From assembly GCF_900105165.1 (NCBI RefSeq), contig NZ_LT629740.1:3100001-3164000 (forward strand): 64,000 bases of DNA. The letters are read 5' to 3'. Below the pieces are notes generated by a model. It did not search any database. It worked only from the letters and a program-made list of their open reading frames with translations, and was not told the origin of the DNA. Source of the DNA: Mucilaginibacter mallensis. GTDB lineage: Bacteria; Bacteroidota; Bacteroidia; Sphingobacteriales; Sphingobacteriaceae. The translations under genes and the position numbers were made by a program. This document shows, piece after piece, positions 28,101-36,700 of the stretch. The number at the start of each line of letters is the position of its first letter. The stretch's first letter is position 1.

Positions 28101-28377
28101 CGGTGATGGAAAAATCACCATTCCTGTCGGTAATAGCCCCCGTTCCAGTACCTTTGAGTGAAACACTTACACCCGGCAATACAGCCCCCCTATCGTCAGT
28201 TACCTGCCCGTTTATGTGAACACTTGCAATCTCTTTTGGAATTTTGTTAGCTGCAAGGGCCATAGCCGGTTGCACGCAGGTGATACAGCAGGCTATTGCC
28301 ATGCCGGTAAACAAGCGTAAACGGCCGGGGAATTTTTTCCTGTGCGGAGAATACGTGATTTGTAAATTTGATTTCAT
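25189..28377 (-). CDS. SusC/RagA family TonB-dependent outer-membrane transporter
   Basis: 1,062 residues and first gene of the galactan PUL. The N-terminus is long and basic (residues 1-20) before a hydrophobic stretch ending near ALAAN at 44. A CarboxypepD_reg-like domain covers about 54-135 (INGQVTDDRGAVLPGVSVSL). Then come the NEVVVVGYGTQKKATLTGSI signature near 133-152, the plug with ILIRGLATTGSNNVLVVVDG near 196-215 and IYGSRAANGVILITTKHG near 243-260, and the barrel ending IINVGVNVKL. An element with two direct GGGGTAA-like repeats lies 167-206 bp upstream. The same element precedes the FG-GAP gene near the HTCS gene, so HTCS control is proposed. Confidence 0.95.
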   Translation of the reverse strand: MKSNLQITYSPHRKKFPGRLRLFTGMAIACCITCVQPAMALAANKIPKEIASVHINGQVTDDRGAVLPGVSVSLKGTGTGAITDRNGDFSITVPDASSGMLVFSYLGYISQEVALKGQTNIKVSLQVDSKSLNEVVVVGYGTQKKATLTGSISVIKGADMVKSPEPDLSNSFAGRVSGVIANNVSGEPGYDGSSILIRGLATTGSNNVLVVVDGVPGQIGGLERLDPNDIESVSVLKDGTAAIYGSRAANGVILITTKHGKTGKATVTYSFNQGFDSPTRLPKMADAATYAQIVNDISYYDSPTNGMNQVYSAAQIQKFKDGSDPVNYPNTDWEKLTLKSVALQNQNSLTVSGGNDDVKYFTSVGTVYQDGLYKDGATNYHQYNVRSNLDANVAKGFKIGLSLSGREEDRQYPTTSAASIFRGIYRSYPTSAGFYPNGLPTTGIDQVNPALVGTSIGGTNQNPTLTFNGILKASYDIPGVEGLSIDGFFSADKSGTSSKVFSVPYTVYSYNSTTNIYTPSIEGGGPNGLASLFQSQLNQSLITSNIKLNYARKFGKHDVNAFVGYEQSKTTYSYFWAQKNDFPTATTPELSEGGTAASDATNGGSSSDNNGNFDYNRKSVISRLAYNYDEKYLLEGQFRADGSSLFAPGHQWGYFPSVSAGYRISKEDWFSKTISFINDLKIRASYGVLGDDLVGPYQYFDNFSFSNYVVTDNGSGAAVQPGINLTKLANPNITWETAKKTDIGINATFLNNFTLEAIYFRQVRSNILGYKNGSIPATSGIVNPYNGDIVPAENIDKVNSNGFEGTLGYNHPGKFSWGVSGNFTYAKSKIVYIDEASGTLPYQSQIGGPLNNYLLYNAIGIFRSQAQLNSIPHVPGAQVGDLIYEDYNHDGKITAADQTRTKYGNIPQIVYGFTVNAAYKSFDLSILFSGQAEVSQYVLPESGTIGNYYSSWANNAWSPTNPNGTYPRVSDRASDAVSGGSFPSTFWLNNAAFLRLKNTQLGYTLPQSVISKLHIASLRLFVGGFNLLTFTKVKDYDPEGTSGSGQFYPEQKIINVGVNVKL

Positions 28378-28543
28378 AATTTATTAATTGGTTTTAATTT
28401 CTTGCCGCTATCATCGGGACCTTGCATCAATCAGCAGAGAAAAGTAAAAAAATCACTTTTTCCTGAGCGTTTAATGTTTTGAAATGGTAAGCGGCTTTAA
28501 TTGGTTAATTAAAGGCTAAGTTGGGAGATTTTTAACTGATGAG

Positions 28544-28583
28544 TTAGGGGGTAATTCTGCAATCTAACGGGTCAAATTCAGCA
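28544..28583 (-). promoter_or_regulatory. Proposed HTCS-binding element upstream of susC
   Basis: On the plus strand it contains GGGGTAA (28548-28554) and GGGTCAA (28569-28575), direct repeats whose starts are 21 bp apart. Over about 40 bp it matches the element at 33674-33713 at roughly 32 positions, with two one-base gaps. Its position, 167 bp upstream of susC, and the two-turn spacing suit a dimeric AraC-type regulator. The HTCS gene is 5 kb away. Confidence 0.6.
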
Positions 28584-28728
28584 AAAAAGGACGAAAATAG
28601 CTATAAAAGAGCTTTTTTTGCTTTTAACCCAATTTGGAGACTATCTTTTGTGCACTGGTTGGTCAAGTTTTTGCAGTCTAAAACTCAAAGCATATTTATG
28701 CAGCCGGCAAGTCTATCTTAACTTGTCG

Positions 28729-28779
28729 TTACCACTATTAAAAAATAGAGTGGAACACTCTATTTTTTAATAGTGGTAA
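28729..28779. terminator. Perfect 24-bp inverted repeat after the haloperoxidase gene
   Basis: Left arm 28729-28752 and right arm 28756-28779 are exact reverse complements with a three-base loop GAA. Each arm contains ATAGAGTG and an A- or T-run. It starts 3 bp after the stop codon at 28783 on the minus strand, so it is probably the operon terminator. Such a long perfect stem is unusual for one. Confidence 0.7.
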
Positions 28780-28782
28780 ATT

Positions 28783-30102
28783 TCATTTTAATTTACCCAG
28801 CACCCAATTGCCCACATTTGTACCTTGCTTAAGGCCATTGTTTATAGCATCCATAAAATGGATACCACCCCAGAATCTCGAGATGGCAGCTTCCTGTGCA
28901 GCTTGCTTGAATGAGCTGAATTTTCGTGGAGGGATACCGAAACTCTGTTCCACATTATCGGTATAGGCAAAATTATCCCCGAAATAATGGGTAAGGATAA
29001 CTGAAGATGTAGCTGATACCACGGAGTGCCCACTAATATATTCAGGGAATGGTGGGGTTTGCAACAATGGTTTCCAGTTAGGATCGATATATGTCCGGAT
29101 AGCTGTTTCGGGGCGGATGCGGTTGGTACGATATTTATCTTCCCAGCAGCAGATAAAACCATCCAACAAACCGATGGCCTCCACGGTATTTACCTGTATA
29201 GTTTTTGAAAAGCCGGCTTTTGTTTTTTCACAGGCGATATTGGCTATGCCCATCCAATGCGCCCCGGGTGAGATCTTTTTTAAACCAATTAGCATATGCC
29301 CGTCATTCTGTACCGCAAAGGGATTACAATCCCAGAAGTTGGCGATGTTCTTTTCTTCCTGTGTTAGGCCATTGCCGCTTTTGGCGTAGCTCAGTAATAG
29401 GTATTTGTAGAAAGCGGAATGTTTATCGGTGGAAAACGGTATCGGCGCATCAGGTACAAACTGGGCTGCGGAATCAAGCGTTAAGGGTCTGATAGTATTA
29501 AAATAAGGTTCAACCGGCGACATGTATGAGGGCGGTGTTGGATCCCAGCTTCCCGGCGTACCTGCCGGGGTGTAACGGCGGTAATTGCTGATGCGGTTAT
29601 ATTTATCCGCCTTGGCATAGGCCAGTATCTTTTTGCTGATGATCTGCGCGTAGCTTTGCGAGCTGTCAATCGTTTCCTCATCAAAACCAATGGCTTTGCA
29701 GGAGTCAATAAACTTTTCTTCATTCTTTAACATCAGCGTACTGCCTGATGGCTGTAGTTTTTCGGCGGTTTTATACATGGCCAATACCGCGCTTAGCTGG
29801 TAATTGTAACCTGATAGTTGTTTAGGCTTACTGATAACCGGATATTGGTTTAATACGCCGTACATGCTTTTAACCTGTTTATCATTTTCTGATACAACCT
29901 CATAACCCGACAAACAGGTATAAGCAAAGAATCTGGCTGCCAGTGGCGGATTGGTCACATCATGGATCATTACCGCGCTCATTTGGTGGATTACCTTACT
30001 GATATCACGGTTCGTTAATATGCTATCCTTTTTATGGTTGTGGCAGCTGTTTGTTATGGTAATTAACAATAAACCGATTAGGATACTATATATTTTTTTC
30101 AT
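28783..30102 (-). CDS. Vanadium-dependent haloperoxidase/PAP2-type lipoprotein
   Basis: 439 residues. A short signal peptide ends in the lipobox TNSCHN (Cys20), so it is a lipoprotein of the envelope. The phosphate/vanadate pocket of the PAP2/vanadium chloroperoxidase superfamily is present in order: KYRTNRIRPET near 322-332, PEYISGHSVVS with His359, and SRFWGGIHFMDA with Arg409 and His415. The helical architecture and length fit bacterial vanadium-haloperoxidase-like proteins better than small PAP2 phosphatases. Haloperoxidase or phosphatase activity cannot be told apart from sequence alone. Its ATG directly abuts the stop codon of the FG-GAP gene (no spacer), so the two are translationally coupled. 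A perfect 24-bp hairpin follows. Confidence 0.88.
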   Translation of the reverse strand: MKKIYSILIGLLLITITNSCHNHKKDSILTNRDISKVIHQMSAVMIHDVTNPPLAARFFAYTCLSGYEVVSENDKQVKSMYGVLNQYPVISKPKQLSGYNYQLSAVLAMYKTAEKLQPSGSTLMLKNEEKFIDSCKAIGFDEETIDSSQSYAQIISKKILAYAKADKYNRISNYRRYTPAGTPGSWDPTPPSYMSPVEPYFNTIRPLTLDSAAQFVPDAPIPFSTDKHSAFYKYLLLSYAKSGNGLTQEEKNIANFWDCNPFAVQNDGHMLIGLKKISPGAHWMGIANIACEKTKAGFSKTIQVNTVEAIGLLDGFICCWEDKYRTNRIRPETAIRTYIDPNWKPLLQTPPFPEYISGHSVVSATSSVILTHYFGDNFAYTDNVEQSFGIPPRKFSSFKQAAQEAAISRFWGGIHFMDAINNGLKQGTNVGNWVLGKLK

Positions 30103-33100
30103 TTATTTCTCTTTGTAAGCCAATATCCCATTTCCGTTTATACCGAAGAGCAAAGTATTATTGATATCTATTACGCTCCTCACATCGCCCTTTAGTTTAA
30201 AGCCCGATTGTAGCTGTGGGATGTAGGTAAAATTGCCTTTACCATCGCCTTTGAGCAGCACTCCGTAATTGGCATCGTATTTCCCAAAATGGATACGTGC
30301 CTGGTTCATGTTACCGCAAAGTAACAGGTCATCTTTCCCATCATGGTCATAATCCAGTGTACTTATGGTATATATGGGAGCGTACTGTGCCTGTAATGGC
30401 AGGGTTACAGGGTGAAGCTTTCCTTTTATATTGCTGATGAATAGCATAGTTGACAGGGTATTTGCCGACAGGTACTTCGCCCCCTTCATTTCCTCGGGTG
30501 TGAACACCTCGTTTATAGTAGCATCCGCATAGCTTTTATAATCCGGAAAACGCCCACGCATCATACTGATCTGGTCGAGCAGTTCATCACGGGTTACGCA
30601 GGGGTAGCTTTTATGCTGGATATAAAAACACAGTATAGGGTCAACCGAGCCATTATCGTCAAAGTCCTTATAGTACATTTCAGCGGGTTCGGTATCCGAG
30701 GCCTTACATTGGGAGTTTAAACCAAGATTGCCCACAAGCAAATCCGGGTGACCGTCGTGATTGATGTCGCTTACCTGTAAACAATTCCACCAGCCTGTAT
30801 ATTTTTTGTCGAAATATTTAGCAGTGGCGTCAGTTAGCTTTCCGTTTGTATTTTCAAAAACCGTAACAGGCATCCATTCGCCCACTATAACCAGGTCAGG
30901 CTTTTTATCACCGTTCATATCTACCCAGGCAGCGTCGGTTACCATACCGATGTGTTTTAAGGCCGGGTTGTATTTATTCGTCTCATCGGTAAAATGCCCT
31001 TTGCCATCATTGATCAGGATATAGCTTTCAGGTGTTTCAGGGTAACGACCGGGAACTACTCTGCCGCCTACAAACAGGTCTATTTTACCATCACCATTAA
31101 TATCTGCTGCTTTTACACAGCATTTGCTGCTCAGCATTTTAGGCAACGCGTTATTTGATTTAGTGAAGTTGCCTTTGCCATCGTTAATGTACAGTCGGTC
31201 CTGCAGCAACGGGTCATCCGGCGCATAATCGCCATAACCACCCGAGCAAACATACAGATCAGGCCTGCCATCGCCGTTAGCATCAAAAAAAATGGCCGCC
31301 GCATCAGTACTTTTCTTATCGGCTTCAAAAGCGGGTTGAGGTTTTAAAATAAAGCTGCCATTTTTTTGCTGAATATACAGGCTGCCTGCTTTGCCATTCG
31401 TTCCGCCAACATATACATCTTCCAAACCATCGCCATTCACATCACCTTTTATTACACATGGACCTGAAAAGGAAAGCGGGTTTACCAGCAACGGCTGGCG
31501 TTTAAAATCATTGGTGGTATTTATTGTTTCATGATAATTTACGGGCGATTTTACCTCCGAAAACAATGGCTTTACTGCTGGTGGTTCGCTGTAATTATTT
31601 GATGCATCCTTTTCATTGAGCGTGATCTGCTGATCCCCTTTTACGTTTTTCAATAGCTGGGTTTTACCACGCTGCCAGATGATCCTTAAGGAATCCACCT
31701 GTTTGTCTTTACCTAAGCCAAAATGCAATACCGGTGATACGCTGGATTCATAGCCGCGGGTAGGCATTTGCTCCAGGTATTGGTGTTTATTGCCGCTGTA
31801 AATAATGACCTTTGCACCTATCCCCTGCGTGTTCTTATCCGCCCCTTTAAGGTTGATGGATAGGTAATGGTTCCCATTTTGTGTTGTGGCCTGATTCTGA
31901 TAAATAAAGGCTGGTTTATTGATATTGTTCACCACCAGGTCGAGGTTGCCGTCGTTATCTAAATCGGCATAGGCTGCACCGTTGCTGTTTGATGGTTGAT
32001 TGATACCCCAATCGGCACTGGTATTGGTAAAGGTGAGGTTGCCATTATTTTTAAAGAAATAGCTCTCCACATCTGATGAGGGCATCTGGCTCACCAGGTT
32101 CAGCAGGTCCTGCCGCATTACCTGCCTGTTCTGCAGGTTATCGCCCATGAATTTCAGGAAATCCATATTGGTATAATCCCGGGTATAGCCATTACTCACA
32201 AACAGGTCCTTCCAGCCATCATTATCATAATCAGCGAACAGCGGCGCCCAGCTCCAGTCGGTGTTTGAGATCCCGGCCACCTGTCCTATCTCGCTGAAAG
32301 TATTATTACCATTATTTACTTGCAGCATATTGCGCATATACTGGTAGTAGAAACCCGAGCGCAGGTTCAGGTTAAAGGCCTCATAATTATCGCCTCCATA
32401 CAATAGCTTCTGCCGTCTATTATCTTCAGGGAGCATATCCAGCGTATAAATATCTGGGGTAAGATCATTGTTGATATCGGCAATATCGTTCCCCATCGAA
32501 TACAGCGAAGTGTGACCAACCTGCTGTTGAAGCTGATCTGTAAACGTGCCGTTGCCATTGTTGATATACAGCCTGTCGGGCACGCTGTAATCATTGGAGA
32601 TATAGATATCCGGCCAGCCGTCACCATTTACATCGGCTATACCGGCAGCCAAACCATAGGATAATGTTGTATTTATGATGCCTGCCTGTTTAGTTACCTC
32701 AGTAAAATGGCCATTATCGTTCCGGAAAAGTCTTATGCCGGCTTCGGTGTCCGTTTTGCTCATCAGCTCTTTTACCGAGGTATTGTCAAGTGTGTTGATC
32801 CGTTTGGGGTTGTGGTTAACTAAAAGAAGATCAAGATCACCATCCCTGTCATAATCGAAAAAATAGGCCTGTGTACTGGATGACGGAAAATCAAGACCAT
32901 ACTCAGCAGCCATTTCTTTGAACTGGGGCACACCATTCGCATCGTTCCCCTGGTTAATAAATAATTGATTTACCCGTTTCTCAGGGCTTATCTTTCCCGA
33001 ATAACATACATAAATATCCAGCTTACCATCCCCATTGATATCAACCAGCGTCACTCCCGTTTTCCATGGGCCGGGACGGCCTACTACACCCGCCTCATCC

Positions 33101-33486
33101 GTAATATCCTGAAACTGCATATGCCCCTTGTTAAGGTACAGCTTGTTATCAACCATGTTGCCTGTAAAATAAATATCCTGCAATCCATCACCATTCAGGT
33201 CGCCTACTGCTACGCCACCGCCGTTATAAAAGTATTCGTACATCAGCACGTTAGTGTTCAAACCCTCTGTTAACGTGTTGCTAAAGTCGACGTGTGTTTG
33301 GTCGGATGGCAGCAATTTAAAAAGCGTGTTTTTGGGGACCTCACTGTCATTGCTTGAGGGGGTTGATTTGCAACTACAAACACAGGATACAAACCCCAAA
33401 ATTACCAAGCAATTTAAAACGATAGAAATGCGCTTCTTTAAAATTGAAGGCAGTAGCGGACGACATAGGGGTTTTCTTGTAATCAT
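30103..33486 (-). CDS. FG-GAP/VCBS repeat and ASPIC-UnbV lipoprotein (CRTAC1-like)
   Basis: 1,127 residues. A basic N-terminus and hydrophobic stretch end in a lipobox (VCSCKS, Cys39), predicting a surface or periplasmic lipoprotein. Most of the protein is FG-GAP/VCBS repeats with calcium-binding DxNGDGxxD loops, for example DLNGDGLQD near 100, DINGDGKLD near 152 and DVNGDGWPD near 290; these repeats form beta-propellers. An ASPIC/UnbV-type domain lies near 550-630 (GIGAKVIIYSG...RIIWQRG), and a second propeller set follows. No catalytic motif is visible; binding or scaffolding is likely. The pair with a vanadium-haloperoxidase-like gene recurs in Bacteroidota (from memory). Its leader carries the element shared with the galactan susC at 33674-33713. 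Confidence 0.88.
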   Translation of the reverse strand: MITRKPLCRPLLPSILKKRISIVLNCLVILGFVSCVCSCKSTPSSNDSEVPKNTLFKLLPSDQTHVDFSNTLTEGLNTNVLMYEYFYNGGGVAVGDLNGDGLQDIYFTGNMVDNKLYLNKGHMQFQDITDEAGVVGRPGPWKTGVTLVDINGDGKLDIYVCYSGKISPEKRVNQLFINQGNDANGVPQFKEMAAEYGLDFPSSSTQAYFFDYDRDGDLDLLLVNHNPKRINTLDNTSVKELMSKTDTEAGIRLFRNDNGHFTEVTKQAGIINTTLSYGLAAGIADVNGDGWPDIYISNDYSVPDRLYINNGNGTFTDQLQQQVGHTSLYSMGNDIADINNDLTPDIYTLDMLPEDNRRQKLLYGGDNYEAFNLNLRSGFYYQYMRNMLQVNNGNNTFSEIGQVAGISNTDWSWAPLFADYDNDGWKDLFVSNGYTRDYTNMDFLKFMGDNLQNRQVMRQDLLNLVSQMPSSDVESYFFKNNGNLTFTNTSADWGINQPSNSNGAAYADLDNDGNLDLVVNNINKPAFIYQNQATTQNGNHYLSINLKGADKNTQGIGAKVIIYSGNKHQYLEQMPTRGYESSVSPVLHFGLGKDKQVDSLRIIWQRGKTQLLKNVKGDQQITLNEKDASNNYSEPPAVKPLFSEVKSPVNYHETINTTNDFKRQPLLVNPLSFSGPCVIKGDVNGDGLEDVYVGGTNGKAGSLYIQQKNGSFILKPQPAFEADKKSTDAAAIFFDANGDGRPDLYVCSGGYGDYAPDDPLLQDRLYINDGKGNFTKSNNALPKMLSSKCCVKAADINGDGKIDLFVGGRVVPGRYPETPESYILINDGKGHFTDETNKYNPALKHIGMVTDAAWVDMNGDKKPDLVIVGEWMPVTVFENTNGKLTDATAKYFDKKYTGWWNCLQVSDINHDGHPDLLVGNLGLNSQCKASDTEPAEMYYKDFDDNGSVDPILCFYIQHKSYPCVTRDELLDQISMMRGRFPDYKSYADATINEVFTPEEMKGAKYLSANTLSTMLFISNIKGKLHPVTLPLQAQYAPIYTISTLDYDHDGKDDLLLCGNMNQARIHFGKYDANYGVLLKGDGKGNFTYIPQLQSGFKLKGDVRSVIDINNTLLFGINGNGILAYKEK

Positions 33487-33673
33487 TTGCTTTATTTATG
33501 CTACAACTAAATTAATTGTATACAAATTTCTATTAAATTAATGAAATAATTCAATTAGTGAACTATTCAGAACACCTTATCAAGATCATTCAAATTTCAC
33601 AGTTTATCCTTTGGAAAGGACTGGTTTACACTGGCTAATTGGAAACTAAACTAAATAATTAAAACTAAATACT

Positions 33674-33713
33674 TTAGGGGTAATCTCGGCAATCATACGG
33701 GGTAAATTAAGCA
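33674..33713 (-). promoter_or_regulatory. Proposed HTCS-binding element upstream of the FG-GAP operon
   Basis: Plus-strand GGGGTAA at 33677-33683 and again at 33699-33705, a 22-bp period. The full 40 bp resembles the element at 28544-28583. It sits 188 bp upstream of the FG-GAP start and 47 bp from the 3' end of the HTCS gene. Confidence 0.6.
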
Positions 33714-33759
33714 GATGATTGAGAGATGCCGAAAAAGCATATATAACTTGCTTATACAC

Positions 33760-36700
33760 CTACTTTTGATTTTTTATAACATCCCGGTTAATAGTCAAAT
33801 CATTATGAAAAGAATCACGGTATTTCTTTATATAATCTGATGGATTTAAACCGAACAGCTTGGCAAATTGCTCCCGAAAATGCTTAGCATCAAGGAAACC
33901 CACCTGATATGCAGCTTCCGCAATAGTACAATCGCTGGTTAACAATATTTCGGCGGCTTTTTTTAACCGTATAAAGCGGATAAAGCTATTAACCGATTGC
34001 CCCGAGATGGATTTAATTTTCCGATAAACGTTCGAATGGCTCATCCCCATTTCCCCGGCTAACATCTTAATCGTAAAATCAGGATCGTTCAAATGGCAGC
34101 CAACGATATCTATACATTTTTGTAAAAACTCTTTATACTCCTGGGATATTTTTAGATTATTTGGTTTCAGCGTTATCTCATTGAAAAAATATCGTTGAAG
34201 GTTATTCCTGGTTTTAAGTATACCTTTCACACGTGCTATCAGCATTTCCTTTTCAAAAGGTTTACTGATATAATCGTCAGCACCGCCTTCAATTCCTTTC
34301 AGCTTAATTTCAGGTGCGGTAATAGCCGTCAATAATATAACCGGTATATGGCTAAGATCGGGGTCCTCTTTTATGCGACTGCATAGTTCTATTCCGCTCA
34401 TACCCGGCATCATTACATCGCTAATAATAATATCGGGCATTAATTCAATTACCATTTTTAAGCCGGATTCTCCATTATCAGCCTCATATACAATATATTC
34501 CGACACAAAAACCTGTTTAATATAATCGCTTATTTCCTTGTTATCTTCAATAATGAGCATGGACTTAAAATCCGAGGTAATTTCTGCAGCAGCAGGCAAA
34601 ACTGTATCAGGTACAACTTGCATATTATTGCCATCATCCTCTGCCATCAGTTCGTTAAAGAAAACAGACCTTTGCGGGGCTTCTTCTATTATTGATGCTG
34701 ATCTTAAATGCGATGCTCCTTTAAGCAGTTCCAGGTTAAAAACCGTTCCTTTCCCGGCTTCACTTTCGTAGCTTATTGCGCCACCATGCTGCTCGGCGTA
34801 ATTTTTCACCAGGAATAATCCTATCCCCAAGCCGCCTTTTGATAAGGTATTATGCTGATACTCCTGGTAATATTGATGATAAAGCTTGTCTCCGGCCGTT
34901 TGCGCTATACCACATCCTGTATCCCTCACCTGTATATTAACCTTATCGTTCGTCTGGCTTATACTCATCTCCACTTCTCCGCCAGGCTCCGTGAATTTTA
35001 CAGCGTTTGACAACAGGTTAAATAAAACGATCTCAATCTTTTCGCGATCGGCTATAATTTCTATGTACTCTTCGGTACAATTGTATTCAAACTTTAGTTT
35101 CTTCGCATTTGCCTGATGCGTGAAGCATAAAAAAACCTCCTTGCTCAGATCAACAATATTAATTTTTGCCAGTTTTAATTCGTCCGCATCTGCATCCGCC
35201 TTTCTAAACAATAGTAGCTGGTCAACCAAACTTAGCAGGCGTTTGGCATTGCGGTTTATGGTGTTGAGATTTTGCTGATCAATATCATTACCCCCTGTGT
35301 ATAAAATCTCTTTCAGTGGATTAATGATCATGGTTAGCGGTGTTCTAAACTCATGCGAGATATTGGTAAAGAATGATAATTTCTTTTCGTGTAGCTCCTT
35401 TTCCTTTTCAGTTTCAATATGGGCCAGTTTTACCTCATATTTCAACTTAGCCTGCCGGTTATTATAAAAGATATAGCCATAAACAGCGGCTCCAAAAAGC
35501 GATATATATATAAGATAAGCCCACCAGGTAAGATACCACGGCGGCGTAATAATAACTACTATTGATCTTCCTTCATCATTCCATACCCCATCGTTATTTG
35601 ATGCCTTAATGCGAAAAACGTATCTGCCCGGATTTAAGTTTGTATAAGTGGCTTTACGCTGATTGCCAACATAATTCCATCTTTTATCAAACTCTTCCAG
35701 CTTATACGCATAACTATTCTTTTCGGTGTGGGTATAATTAAGCGCTACAAATTCAATAGAAAAAACACTTTGGCTGTACTTTAAAACTATTTCTTTCGCA
35801 TTTTGAATGGGTTCTTTAAGCGGACTGTTATCACCCGGGATAACCGACTTATTGAATACCTGCAAATCGGAAAAATATACAGGTGGCGCAACATTATTGT
35901 AATTAATGGCCAGTGGATCAAAGGAAACCAGCCCTTTATTACCACCCAGCAGGATCTGATGATCATTTACTTTACATATTACAGAATTGGCAAACACGCC
36001 ATCGCCCTCATCAAAGTTGATCACTTTCATTGTGCGGGGATCAAAACACGATATACCTGTTTCAGTTACTATCCATAATTTACCGTTCACATCCTCCACT
36101 ATCTGCTTAAATACATTACTGGCAAATCCATCATTTTTTGAAAAAATCTGGAAAGAGTCTGTACTCCTGACATATTTGTTTAAACCATCCTGCGTACAGA
36201 TCCAGACATTTTTATGTGAATCGAGGAATATGTTATGAATATCATTATTGCTAATATGTCCTACCTTTTTATCATTAGCCAAATAATTATAAAACCTTTG
36301 CGATGATTGTACAAAGCGGTTCAATCCACCACCTTCAGTACCTATCCAGATATCGTTGTCAGCATCTTTTAACAAACAATACAAATGATTATTACTCAGG
36401 GTATAAGGCTTGTCTTTTTGATTAAAATAATGACTAAAAGTGTTAGTTTGGGCATGATAAACTTTAAGCCCGGCATCTGTAGCAAGCCAGTAGTTACCTG
36501 GGGTTGCTTCTAAAATATCCCTAAACACATCCTCATTAAAAAAGCCTCCCAAACTAGAATGATGTGAATGGTGCGTAAACTTCCCGGTTTTATCATCATA
36601 TTCATCAAACCCAAATTCGGTCAGATCCCATAATTTGTTACTGGCATCCAGGTACAGTTTGTTTATAGAGTTACTGCCGATACTATTAGGATCATCGGAG

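Larger units (their letters stand above)
28378..28782. other. Regulatory region upstream of the galactan PUL susC
   Basis: 405 bp. It holds the proposed HTCS-type element at 28544-28583, read toward susC, and at its right end a 51-bp perfect hairpin (28729-28779) that follows the haloperoxidase gene. No TAnnTTTG promoter was found on the minus strand, and no small gene. Confidence 0.6.
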
